A DNA stretch of 59,947 nucleotides, from assembly GCF_007120195.1 (NCBI RefSeq), contig NZ_SKOG01000223.1, positions 1 through 59,947 on the forward strand, given 5' to 3'. The notes beneath the pieces were generated by a model. The model made no database searches. It had not been told where the DNA came from and was given only the letters and a program-made list of their open reading frames with translations. Within the stretch, counting starts at the first letter, position 1; the number at the start of each line of letters is the position of its first letter. The stretch comes from Aquisalimonas sp. GTDB taxonomy: Bacteria; Pseudomonadota; Gammaproteobacteria; Nitrococcales; Aquisalimonadaceae. The position numbers and the translations under genes are program-made. Shown piece after piece: positions 9,623-17,219 of this stretch.

Positions 9623-10744
9623 ATGCAACAAGCGGAGCGCGCGATCTTTGACCTTCGCCGCGGCCAGCCGGTTCGGGTTGCCGACGGTGGCCCGGGCGTG
9701 ATGGCGCTCGCGGTCGAAACTCTCACCATCGAGGCGCTGCAACGTCTGCGCACGCACTGTGGCGGGCAGACGGCACTTGTGATCACACCCAACCGGGCGC
9801 GCGCCCTTGGCATGGAGCCTGGAAACGCGCCGGCAATCCGGCTGCCGCTGCGCCCGGAGGTCGCCATCGCTGACATTCAGGCACTGGCTACCGTGGTCTC
9901 CGATATCGGCCACCACCGCGCCAACGTGGCCCTGGAACCTGCCTCCGACGCGGAATACGCCGCCATGTACCTGGCGCGTGCGGGCAAGCTCATCCCCGCC
10001 GTGCTGAGCATCAGTATTGCCGCAGCGGATGGCGATACCGTGGATCAACTCGAGGCAGACGGCACGATTCTGCGCATCGACGCGGAGTCTGCCCTGGCGG
10101 TGGCTGCGGCGCCGCGGCTTGAAGTTGTCCACGTCAGCGAAGCAAGCGTACCGCTCGCCGATGCCCGCACAACGCGGTTCATGCTCTTCCGTGAAGCCAA
10201 CGGCCTACTGGAGCATGTGGCGGTGCTCATCGGGGAGCGGGCGCGATGGCCGGATCCATTACCCATTCGGCTGCACTCCTCCTGCCTTACTGGCGATCTC
10301 TTCGGCAGCCTGCGTTGCGACTGCGGCGAGCAGCTGCGCAACAGCGTGCGGGCCATCGACGAATCCGGCGGCGGCATTCTGCTGTATTTGGCCCAGGAAG
10401 GCCGGGGGATCGGCCTGGCCAACAAACTGCGCGCCTACACCCTCCAGGACGGCGGCCTGGACACGGTGGAAGCGGACTGTTCGCTGGGATTCGGCCCCGA
10501 CGAACGCCGCTACGAAGCAGGGGTCGAAATGCTGCAGCACCTGAACGTCAAGCGCGTCTCGCTCCTGACGAACAATCCGCTCAAAATCGAAGCGCTGGAG
10601 GATGGCGGCATCACGGTGGTGGACCGCCAGCCGCTGCACGGCTCACTTAACCCGCACAACGTGCGCTACCTCAATACCAAGGCCGATCGCGCCGGCCACT
10701 GGCTCGATGAGCTGCTGTCACGGGCACTGCCCGCGGGGCGGTAG
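9623..10744 (+). CDS. GTP cyclohydrolase II-like protein (RibA family) with extra N-terminal domain
   Basis: A protein of 373 residues. The C-terminal half (about 170-370) is a GTP cyclohydrolase II domain: zinc ligands Cys221, Cys232 and Cys234 (SSCLTGDLFGSLRCDCG), the EGRGIGLANKLRAY segment, and TNNPLK. It should open GTP to the pyrimidine precursor of riboflavin. The N-terminal ~165 residues sit where RibBA proteins have DHBP synthase but lack its acidic and RxGHTE-type motifs, so this half looks catalytically inactive. The start MQQAERAIF is preferred over an upstream ATG. It converges on a creatininase-family gene 12 bases away. Confidence 0.82.
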   Translation: MQQAERAIFDLRRGQPVRVADGGPGVMALAVETLTIEALQRLRTHCGGQTALVITPNRARALGMEPGNAPAIRLPLRPEVAIADIQALATVVSDIGHHRANVALEPASDAEYAAMYLARAGKLIPAVLSISIAAADGDTVDQLEADGTILRIDAESALAVAAAPRLEVVHVSEASVPLADARTTRFMLFREANGLLEHVAVLIGERARWPDPLPIRLHSSCLTGDLFGSLRCDCGEQLRNSVRAIDESGGGILLYLAQEGRGIGLANKLRAYTLQDGGLDTVEADCSLGFGPDERRYEAGVEMLQHLNVKRVSLLTNNPLKIEALEDGGITVVDRQPLHGSLNPHNVRYLNTKADRAGHWLDELLSRALPAGR

Positions 10745-10755
10745 CTGCGGCGCGG

Positions 10756-11574
10756 TCAATCCCCTCGAGCTGGCGGGCTTGACAGGGCGTCCAGCGGGAA
10801 CGCCCGGGTCTCCTCGATCAGGGCTGCGAGCACGCCGCCGTAGTGCGCGACCAGGCGTTCCCCGGTCGCCGCGTCACCCTGACCGGCATTCCCGACAACG
10901 CCCGCCGGATTGAGATCCCGGGCCATCCAGGCGAACGCTGCCGCGCGTCCCGCGCCAAGGTAGCGAAAGTCCCGGGCCAGCAGCTGCCCCAGAGACTCGA
11001 AGCGTCCAAGCTCGTCGGTGCGCACCTGCTCCGGGGCAAGGTGGCGCATCATCGCCACCTCCAGTGCGCCACCGTGAATCCCGTGCTGCAGCTCCTCGGC
11101 GTCCAGGCAGGGCGGATCGGGCTGCGGAAACCGGAAATAACTGGCCTTGACCACCAGCAGCCCGCTTTCGCGCCGCAGCCGCAGCGCCGCAAGATCCATA
11201 ACGCCACTATTGCCACCATGGCTATTACTCAGCAGCAGGCGGCGCACGCCCGCAGCCGCCACTGCACGGCCGCATTGACAAACGCAGGCGATGAGCGTCT
11301 CGGGTTCCAGGCTGAGCGTGCCGGGAAAATCCCCGTGTTCCATGCTCGCCCCCACCGACAGCATGGGCAGCACCCACGCCGGGTAGTCCTTGGGCAACCG
11401 CTCGAAGGCCGCCGCCAGGAGACCCTGGCCGATGATGCAATCCGTCGCCAGCGGCAGATGCGGCCCGTGCTGCTCCACAGCGGCCAGGGGCAGGATCGCC
11501 ACAGGATCCGTGCCGGGCAGCCGCCCGGCCTCCGTGGTCGTCATGTCCTGCCAGTAGCGCACTCTGCGGCTCAT
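10756..11574 (-). CDS. Creatininase-family amidohydrolase
   Basis: A protein of 272 residues of the creatininase family, metal-dependent amidohydrolases. Metal and active-site motifs are visible: EQHGPHLPLATD near residue 35, NSHGGN near residue 118 and GIHGGALE near residue 165. The family includes creatininase, mycofactocin MftE and archaeal ArfB, which deformylates a riboflavin intermediate. The neighbouring GTP cyclohydrolase-like gene makes a role in pterin or flavin chemistry conceivable but unproven. A broken copy of its 5' part lies at 13490-13722. Confidence 0.85.
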   Translation of the reverse strand: MSRRVRYWQDMTTTEAGRLPGTDPVAILPLAAVEQHGPHLPLATDCIIGQGLLAAAFERLPKDYPAWVLPMLSVGASMEHGDFPGTLSLEPETLIACVCQCGRAVAAAGVRRLLLSNSHGGNSGVMDLAALRLRRESGLLVVKASYFRFPQPDPPCLDAEELQHGIHGGALEVAMMRHLAPEQVRTDELGRFESLGQLLARDFRYLGAGRAAAFAWMARDLNPAGVVGNAGQGDAATGERLVAHYGGVLAALIEETRAFPLDALSSPPARGD

Positions 11575-11718
11575 GGCTCACCCCCTCGGGCCATTCGGCC
11601 CATTGACCGCCCCGTCGCTTGACGCGGACCGTTTCACGCGCTCGCCTTGCCTGTGTCCATCCGACTGAAGACTCTGCCACAGGCAGTGGCGCTCACATGC
11701 ACAATTTTTCTTCAGCAC
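11575..11718. other. Short spacer upstream of the creatininase gene
   Basis: About 140 bases holding the presumed promoter of the creatininase gene. It ends where homology to the 3' end of the M48 peptidase gene begins. No gene is seen. Confidence 0.4.
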
Positions 11719-11910
11719 CCATCAGGCCGTGAGCACCACCGCTGGATCAACCCCCGCACCCGGACCCGCCCCCTCCGTGGATATAATCTGCGAGACAACA
11801 GCAGGGGCAGCGACACCGCCGTGACCCGCAGCAGCTCCGCTTCGACGACGGTCACTCGCCCGGAATGTGTGCCCGTAGCCACCAACCCCCGCACCACGCA
11901 GCGCTTGCCC
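11719..11910 (-). pseudogene. Copy of the 3' end of the M48 peptidase gene
   Basis: Nucleotide similarity is directly visible between this segment and 26822-27010, the last ~60 codons of the intact M48 peptidase gene: the stop-codon region, the stretch encoding the proline/valine-rich tail, and a shared run reading GTAGCCACCAACCCC. The copy has diverged and is not a gene by itself. It is followed directly by an IS91-type transposase tail, suggesting the fragment was moved with such an element. Confidence 0.8.
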
Positions 11911-11946
11911 TGTGCGCGGGCACCGCCGAGCGGTCAATTAGGCTGA
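11905..11946 (+). mobile_element. IS91-family transposase C-terminal scrap
   Basis: The last codons read RAPPSG followed by two residues, Gly and a stop, the same ending as the longer IS91-family transposase remnant that stops at 16026. Only about 40 bases can be assigned, so this is a scar rather than an element. Its importance is its position immediately after the copied M48 fragment. Confidence 0.55.
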
Positions 11947-12275
11947 TGTTCGCTTCATTCGACCCGCGTTGCGTTTACCCAGCGGCGGATGGCAGGGCGT
12001 CGGCTGTCCGGCCGGAATGGGCTCGACAGTGACGCTGGCCAGCGAGGATATTTCGACGGAGAGCACGCAAGCGGGCAGGCTTTGGGGATGATGGCGGGGC
12101 GCGAAGCCCTTCACCACCCGGGGAGGCCCGGTCAACCGGTCGGGAAAAGGGTGTTTATCTCTTTATCCTTGCGATACCCATGGTCAATGGCACTACGGAT
12201 CCGGAGATGCTGCAATTCTTCCGCAGTCGATTGCAAGTTCCAGAATAAGCGCTACGGCGGTGGATACGGCGGCGA
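11947..12275. other. Non-coding stretch 3' of ppk2
   Basis: About 330 bases between the IS91 scrap and the PPK2 stop codon. It contains one copy of a 53-base repeat (12115-12167). Open frames here have no recognisable features. The PPK2 transcript presumably ends in this region, but I see no clear intrinsic terminator. Confidence 0.4.
12115..12167 (+). repeat. 53-base dispersed repeat, copy 1
   Basis: Matches 20345-20397 at 47 of 53 positions. It begins CACCCGGG, includes a CCGGT-(TC/TG)-ACCGG inverted motif, and ends in GGAAAAGGGTGTTTATC plus TTTATC. It lies outside genes and beside lower-GC DNA. It may be an end or recombination site of a mobile element; the family was not recognised. Confidence 0.75.
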
Positions 12276-13409
12276 TCACAATGTCACTCTGTGCGTCGCG
12301 GCTCGACTGACAACCAGCGCGTCTAAAGTGCCTATTCGGTTGATGTCCTTGTTAGTATAGTCGAATTTGTTCAGCACATGACGCATTGCGTTTAATCTCG
12401 CACGCTTCTTACAATCTGACTTCACGACAATCCATGGCGATTCAGCTGTATCCGTATGAAAGAACATCGCCTCTTTGGCGACTGTGTACGCATCCCATTT
12501 ATCAAGAGATGCCCGGTCAACAGGGCTCAGTTTCCATTGTTTCAACGGATGGGATTCACGCTCGACGAAGCGCCTTTTTTGCTCTTCTTGCGTTACCGAA
12601 AACCAGAATTTGATCAAATGGATTCCGGATCGAACCAGATTGCGTTCAAATTCAGGAGATTGGCGGAAGAATTCGCGGTACTCTTCATCAGTGCAGAAAT
12701 TCATCACACGCTCAACGCCCGCGCAATTGTACCAGGAGCGGTCGAATAAAACGATTTCGCCGGCGGTTGGCAGGTGTTGTATGTAGCGCTGAAAATACCA
12801 CTGGCCTTTTTCAACGTTGGTCGGTTTTTCCAGAGCAATAACATGAGCACCACGCGGATTTAAGTGCTCCATAAAGCGTTTGATGGTGCCACCTTTACCG
12901 GCCGCGTCTCTACCTTCAAATAAAATCACCACTTTAGAACAAGTCTCTTTGAACCAATGCTGCAGCTTCAACAGCTCAACCTGCAGATTGTATTTTTGTT
13001 TTTCATAGGTTTTACGGCGCAGTCTGTTCTTATAGGGGTAGGGGCTTTCCTGCCAGTTGAGCACCAGTTCATCATCAGAGCTCTGACCAAGCGCCGCTAT
13101 TTTTTCAAACTCCTCTCGCAACAACACTTTACGAAGCATCGCTACATCATCTGGCGACGCGCCTTGTATTATGGAGTTCAGCTGAGTGCTCAGCTTTTCA
13201 ACGGTTTGCTCATCGTGCGAGTCGGCGTGGCGGGCAGCAATATCACGCAATACCACTTCAAGCGAAGCCTGAGCAGAGCCCATCCTGTTTTTGCTGGTTT
13301 CTTCAGTAATCGCGGCTGGCGCCAAATCAGGCAGGGTGTCGCCTTCGCGAATGGCTTGCCTGTCTTGCGCATTTTTTTTTCGCCGTGGATCATCTGCTTT
13401 TTTTGTCAC
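12276..13409 (-). CDS. ppk2: Polyphosphate kinase 2 family protein
   Basis: A protein of 377 residues of the PPK2 family, which transfers phosphate between polyphosphate and nucleotides. After a ~110-residue variable N-terminus comes the P-loop FEGRDAAGKGGTIKR (residues 165-179), the lid-side motif LEKPTNVEKGQWYFQRY, and Walker B LFDRSWYN (221-228). The residue after WYN is usually Arg (WYNRAGVE); here it is Cys229. GC content is visibly lower than in neighbours and codon use differs, and the gene is surrounded by IS scraps and copied fragments, so recent acquisition is likely. PPK2 class I is the best guess. Confidence 0.9.
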   Translation of the reverse strand: MTKKADDPRRKKNAQDRQAIREGDTLPDLAPAAITEETSKNRMGSAQASLEVVLRDIAARHADSHDEQTVEKLSTQLNSIIQGASPDDVAMLRKVLLREEFEKIAALGQSSDDELVLNWQESPYPYKNRLRRKTYEKQKYNLQVELLKLQHWFKETCSKVVILFEGRDAAGKGGTIKRFMEHLNPRGAHVIALEKPTNVEKGQWYFQRYIQHLPTAGEIVLFDRSWYNCAGVERVMNFCTDEEYREFFRQSPEFERNLVRSGIHLIKFWFSVTQEEQKRRFVERESHPLKQWKLSPVDRASLDKWDAYTVAKEAMFFHTDTAESPWIVVKSDCKKRARLNAMRHVLNKFDYTNKDINRIGTLDALVVSRAATHRVTL

Positions 13410-13489
13410 GCCTAACTCCTCTTTTTACGTACTATAGAGTATAGATAAATAGCACGGGACCGCTTTGATCAAAGTCATTTCGGCTACAC

Positions 13490-13722
13490 GTCTTCCATGC
13501 TCGCCCCTACCGACAGCATGGTCAACACACACGCGGGATAGTCCTCGGGCAACCGCCCGAAGGTCGCCTTCAGCAGACCCCGGCCGATGATGCAATCCGC
13601 CGCCAGCGGCGGATGGGGCCGTGCTGCTCCGTGGCGGCCAAGGGCAGGATCGCCACTGGATTCACGCCGGGCAGCCCCCGGCGTCCGTGGTCGTCATCTC
13701 CTACGAGCAGCGCACCTGGCGT
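13490..13722 (-). pseudogene. Copy of the 5' part of the creatininase gene
   Basis: The segment is clearly similar to 11333-11565 of the intact creatininase gene, sharing CCATGCTCGCCCC, CGATGATGCAATCCG and TCCGTGGTCGTCAT among others. It has accumulated small indels that break the frame, so it is a dead partial copy. It joins directly to a copied piece of the M48 gene, although the two parent genes are about 15 kb apart. Confidence 0.85.
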
Positions 13723-13865
13723 TAGCCACCAACCCCTGCACCAGGCACCCCTTGCCCCCGGCATCCAGCTACGCCAATGCGCCCAGCGCCGTGGTCAGCG
13801 CGGCAAATTCAGGCCTCCGGCGTCGTCAACGCGGGCGGCCTGGGCACGCGCATGGCGTCCATGCC
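13722..13865 (-). pseudogene. Copy of an internal 3' segment of the M48 peptidase gene
   Basis: Similar to 26972-27115 of the intact M48 gene: the shared runs include TAGCCACCAACCCC, CCAATGC-CCCAGCGCCGTGGT and ATGGCGTCCATGCC. It is a second, longer-reaching copy of the same gene end seen at 11719-11910. It follows the creatininase copy without a gap and is followed by an IS91-type transposase remnant. Confidence 0.8.
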
Positions 13866-13924
13866 CGAACAGCACACACCGCGCGCGCGGTGACCTCCGC
13901 GAATCGGGGCAAGGGCAAGCCGGC

Positions 13925-14145
13925 CAGTCCCGCCGATGAACCGCCAACGCCTGCCGAACGCCGGCCAGCGATGGCCTGGGCGCAACGCCTGAATCGCATC
14001 ATCAACATCAACATCGAAACGTGCCGCGAATGCGGCGACGTCAGGGTCATTGTCTGCGTCAAAGACGCGGCCCCGGTGGTCCAGACGGAGCAACAATGTC
14101 GCCTCCATCGCCGGCAAGGCCGGCTTACCCCAGCTGTCCCATAAT
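13925..14145 (+). mobile_element. IS91-family transposase C-terminal remnant
   Basis: The translation PPTPAERRPAMAWAQRLNRI...NIETCRECGDVRVIVCVKD matches the C-terminal signature of IS91-family (Y2, rolling-circle) transposases, where WAQRLKRVF.IDIETC..CGG...IIACI is usual. The N-terminal catalytic part is missing and the frame degenerates after CVKD. It is a dead remnant in the same orientation as those at 11905 and 15740. Confidence 0.8.
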
Positions 14146-14149
14146 TCGG

Positions 14150-14462
14150 CCTAGAAATTCGCCGTTGTCGGCTTCACCAACGCGGTGGCCAGGGAGGTGG
14201 CCGCGGAGGGAATTACCGTCAACGCCCTATGCCCGTGTCTCGTCGGCACCGGCAAGTTTCCGGGGGGGGCGGAGGGCTGGCCGTCCGCTGGCGGCAGGAG
14301 GGAAAGAGCGAGGAAGCATCATGGGCCCGGCACCGGCAGACCCTGTTGCCGAAGGGCGCTGCGCAGACCCCGGAGGACATGGGGCAGGCAGCCGTGTATC
14401 TGGCCTACGCACTCCAAGTCACCGGGCAGGCAATTGCCGTGGACGACGGATTCTCACTCTGA
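14150..14462 (+). pseudogene. SDR-family oxidoreductase 3' remnant, frameshifted
   Basis: Two frames together give the C-terminal part of a short-chain dehydrogenase: FTNAVAREVAAEGITVNALCP, then a shift, then AQTPEDMGQAAVYLAYA and VTGQAIAVDDGFSL with a stop. These are standard SDR segments (the helix after the active site, the PG loop, and the C-terminal G-x-x-x-x-V-D-G-G). The Rossmann half and catalytic Tyr-x-x-x-Lys are absent, so it is a pseudogene. Confidence 0.8.
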
Positions 14463-14515
14463 CTCCCCGGGTGAGCCCGGTCCAGGCCCTGGTACCCGGA
14501 CCGGCAACGGGCGTC

Positions 14516-15436
14516 TCAGTCGGTCAGCCAGTAGCTGGTCACGACGCCGTCAATCATCTGGGGCAGGATCACCAGTCCTCTGTCTTCGACCACCAGGTGA
14601 TCGGCGAGGCCCTGGCCCAGCTCCAGCAACGCCTCGAACTCGCCGGTCGGCCGGATGCGGTAGAGAACGCCGGACATCCAGTCGGTCACCAGGTAGTTGC
14701 CGCTGCCGTCCGGCTGGACGCCGTCCAGGTGGCCGACCGGAGTGCTGTCACCCAGGCTGGTCACCGTGCCATCGTCCAGGTCGACCGTCTTGAGGTGTCC
14801 CGGTATTTTCGTCTCGAAGCCGTCGGTGATTACACCCCAGGAGGCGACGATCAGGCGATCCTCCTCCACCAGCACGCCGTTCGGCCCCTCCAGGGCGGCA
14901 TCATCCACCCAGCGCTCGAAGGCACCGTCGCGCAACCGGTAGATGGCGTCGGTCATCATGTCGGAGACATACACGGTACCGTCCGGACCGGCAGCCACGT
15001 CGTTGAGGAACACCGAACCTTCGCCGGCGTGCCGGGCGACAATCTCGCCGCTGGCGAGATCCACTTCTACCAGCTCCTCGATATCCGCGGCATACAGGCG
15101 GTCGCCGACGATATCGATGCCCTTGGGCGCGTTCAGTCCGGTCGCCCATTCCAGGGTCTCAATGCTGCCGTCGAGGTTCAGGCGCGTGATGAAGCCCTCC
15201 CCGTTCTTATCGCCGGGATCACCATTTACGTTGCTGACGTAAAGCTGCTCGTTCCCGGGGTGGTAAACAATCGATTCGGGCTGCTTGAACACGGCCTCGG
15301 TGGTCCAGTGTTCCTCCAGTTCCAGCCGATCGGCCTGGGCCGTCCCCACCAGCAGTCCGGTCAAGCACAGCAGGGCGCCACTGCGCAGTGTCCGGGCTAC
15401 GGAGCGGGACGAGTCGATGATCTGCTTATGGAACAT
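14516..15436 (-). CDS. Exported SMP-30/gluconolactonase-like beta-propeller protein
   Basis: A protein of 306 residues with a signal peptide (cleavage likely after VGTAQA, about residue 35). It is followed by repeated beta-propeller blades with motifs such as PESIVYHPGNEQLYVSN, APKGIDIVGDRLYAADI, NDVAAGPDGTVYVSD and GPNGVLVEEDRLIVAS. The pattern matches the SMP-30/gluconolaconase/LRE-like and NHL-type propellers, which hydrolyse lactones or bind ligands. No specific substrate can be named. It is a single gene between IS-derived scars, and its codon use resembles the core genes. Confidence 0.75.
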   Translation of the reverse strand: MFHKQIIDSSRSVARTLRSGALLCLTGLLVGTAQADRLELEEHWTTEAVFKQPESIVYHPGNEQLYVSNVNGDPGDKNGEGFITRLNLDGSIETLEWATGLNAPKGIDIVGDRLYAADIEELVEVDLASGEIVARHAGEGSVFLNDVAAGPDGTVYVSDMMTDAIYRLRDGAFERWVDDAALEGPNGVLVEEDRLIVASWGVITDGFETKIPGHLKTVDLDDGTVTSLGDSTPVGHLDGVQPDGSGNYLVTDWMSGVLYRIRPTGEFEALLELGQGLADHLVVEDRGLVILPQMIDGVVTSYWLTD

Positions 15437-15739
15437 CGGATCGCGCCTCCTTGAGCAGGCGTATAGGCAGTATAAACCACGTTTTAAGCAGCCGGTGGTC
15501 TCTCCTCATCCGTGTCGGCATCTGCGGGCAGCGGTCACTGCGACTGGTCAATCGGCTCTGAGTGGCGTCACGGCCCTCCAATCCACCCCCGACGACGGGT
15601 TCGCCGGCGCGCTCTTCACGAGCCCCCTCCCACTCGGCCAGCCGCGACCGTGGCCGGGTCGCAGACGGCACAGCCCAAGGGGCCTCAGCTCTGGGTCATC
15701 CCCTCTCGTCGAACACCCCCCGTTGGGGCGGCGCCCGGC
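15437..15739. other. Region upstream of the propeller gene, no gene recognised
   Basis: About 300 bases. The part next to the propeller gene should carry its promoter. Open frames on both strands give low-complexity Arg/Pro-rich translations. No recognised element starts before the IS91 remnant. Confidence 0.35.
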
Positions 15740-16026
15740 CCGGCGGCCGCATAGAGGCTTCGGACCAGCCGGCCAGAGCGGCCGATAAGCCGCCAACGCC
15801 CACCGAACGCCGGGCAGCGATAACCTGGGCGCAACGCTCAAGGCGCGTCTTGCACATCGACATCGAAACCTGTTGTGACAGCGACGGCGCCGTCGCAGTC
15901 ATTGCCTGCGTCAAAGCCCCGGTGGTGATTCACAACATCCGCACCCACCTGAACGAAAAGGCCGCTCCGGAACCACTGGGCCTGTTGCTCTCGGCGCGGG
16001 CACCGCCGAGCGGTCCATTTGGCTGA
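15740..16026 (+). mobile_element. IS91-family transposase C-terminal remnant with intact stop
   Basis: The translation PPTPTERRAAITWAQRSRRVLHIDIETC, then VAVIACVKAPVV and IRTHLNEKA, ending RAPPSGPFG and stop, is the C-terminal end of an IS91-family transposase. The second Cys pair (usually CGG) is lost. It is the longest of the IS91 scraps here and the best reference for the others. It stops directly next to a truncated IS1595-family transposase on the other strand. Confidence 0.85.
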
Positions 16027-16029
16027 GGT

Positions 16030-16485
16030 TCCCCTCCGAGATGGGCACATCGGCGCGCACGTCGCCACTGAGGGGTCGTATGCTCTCGCGCTGGCGCCAT
16101 CGCCTCCATGACCTTGTGCTTGAGCAGCCATGCGATGCGGTAGGAGACTCCCAGATGGCGGCGCAGCTCCAGCGCCGCCGTGTTCGTCTTCGACTGGGTG
16201 ATCAAGCCGATCGCCATAAACCAGGTGTCCAACGGCAGGTGATTGCGCTCCATCATCGTGCCCACGCGCAAGCTGCACTGATACTGGAAAGCCCGGCACA
16301 GCCAGTCGGGTTGGTCGCGGCGCCGAAACGTATGGGCGTCACACCCACCGCAGCGCGGGCACACGAAACCCTGCGGCCAGCAGCAGCTGCGCCAAGGCCG
16401 CTCCTTACTGTGCTTCGGTTTCGCAGGCAGCCATGAATCCGCTCAGCGACAGGCCGGGCTGTGTCTGAATGTCATGAACTGCCAT
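16030..16485 (-). pseudogene. IS1595-family (ISXO2-like) transposase, frameshifted and truncated
   Basis: The start MAVHDIQTQPGLSLSGFMAA...TEAQ matches IS1595-family N-termini but runs into TAA at 16407-16405. In another frame the zinc-ribbon part continues as CPRCGGCDAHTF, then CRAFQYQCSLRVGT, LPLDTWFMAI, LITQSKTNTAALELRRHLGVSY and AWLLKHKVMEAM, stopping near LGGE where the DDE domain begins. The catalytic domain is gone; sequence from the IS91 remnant begins at the break. Not functional. Confidence 0.85.
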
Positions 16486-16590
16486 GGATCGGGCCACGAG
16501 GTATCATGTGCACACACATCCAAGTGTACAAAGGCACGGCACTCGGGCGTGCGCCGACAGCCAAGTTGAACCAAGCATATAATCAGGGGG

Positions 16591-16794
16591 ATGCCTATTG
16601 ATGGCTCGGGCGAGATTATTATTGGGAAAGCTGGACCGCCTCGTTGGGCAGCTACCGCATTTGATGAAGCCAAGTGTCTTGCAATGGTGGTCAGGCAGAC
16701 TCACAAGTCATTCCAGGAATTACTAACACGATTGGATTCCGCGATTGCGGATGCCGTTGAAGAACAGTTATTTGTGGACAGAATCAATGGATAG
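16591..16794 (+). CDS. Small hypothetical protein, cassette-like
   Basis: A protein of 67 residues, lower in GC than the surroundings, with the core DEAKCLAMVVRQTHKSFQELLTRLDSAIADA followed by an acidic tail ending FVDRING. I have the impression of related small proteins occurring as integron or island cargo, but cannot assign a function. The stop overlaps the start of the next gene by eight bases, indicating a two-gene unit. The ATG sits directly after AGGGGG, which is unusually close, so the true start may differ. Confidence 0.55.
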   Translation: MPIDGSGEIIIGKAGPPRWAATAFDEAKCLAMVVRQTHKSFQELLTRLDSAIADAVEEQLFVDRING

Positions 16795-17107
16795 CTTGCA
16801 AAATCTCGTACATGACTGCGACCAGATTCCGAGGGCTGGTGTGTCGATCCTTTCTGGCGCCGCCTATTTTGAGATTGAAAATCTTGGTTGGTGCCTGTTT
16901 GTTGAAAGGCTGGCAACAGAGGATGACTTGGAAAAAAACCATCATCTTGAAGAAATCGGTGGAACCATTCGGACAACTGCAATTGAAATCAGGTACTGTC
17001 CATATTGCGGAGTAGAGCTCCATGATGCGGGGTCTCGGAGTTCACCGGACGAGTTTGGCTATTTTGTCCATATCGATTCATCAGGCTGGTTGAGCCGGCG
17101 CCGCTAA
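16787..17107 (+). CDS. Hypothetical protein with CPYCG motif
   Basis: A protein of 106 residues from the ATG overlapping the preceding gene. The middle part has YFEIENLGWCLFVERL, and near the C-terminus is IRYCPYCGVEL, a single CxxC knuckle seen in many small proteins of phages and islands. It has no membrane segment or signal peptide. Not recognised as a named family. The overlap with the upstream gene and shared low GC indicate that both arrived together; a paired function (for example toxin/immunity) is possible but unsupported. Confidence 0.55.
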   Translation: MDSLQNLVHDCDQIPRAGVSILSGAAYFEIENLGWCLFVERLATEDDLEKNHHLEEIGGTIRTTAIEIRYCPYCGVELHDAGSRSSPDEFGYFVHIDSSGWLSRRR

Positions 17108-17219
17108 CACCGAAAAAAAACATAATGGGAGGTGGGTATGGCTACTGCGAGAGCCCGGTGCATGAGGGATACTTTGGAACGGAATTGGACTTGATTTTCG
17201 CGAACATCAGGGTTCACGC

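Noticed and set aside
14021-15454. 477-codon plus-strand frame over the propeller gene
   Set aside because: It runs antisense to the clearly signal-bearing beta-propeller gene and joins unrelated remnant sequence; no coherent protein.
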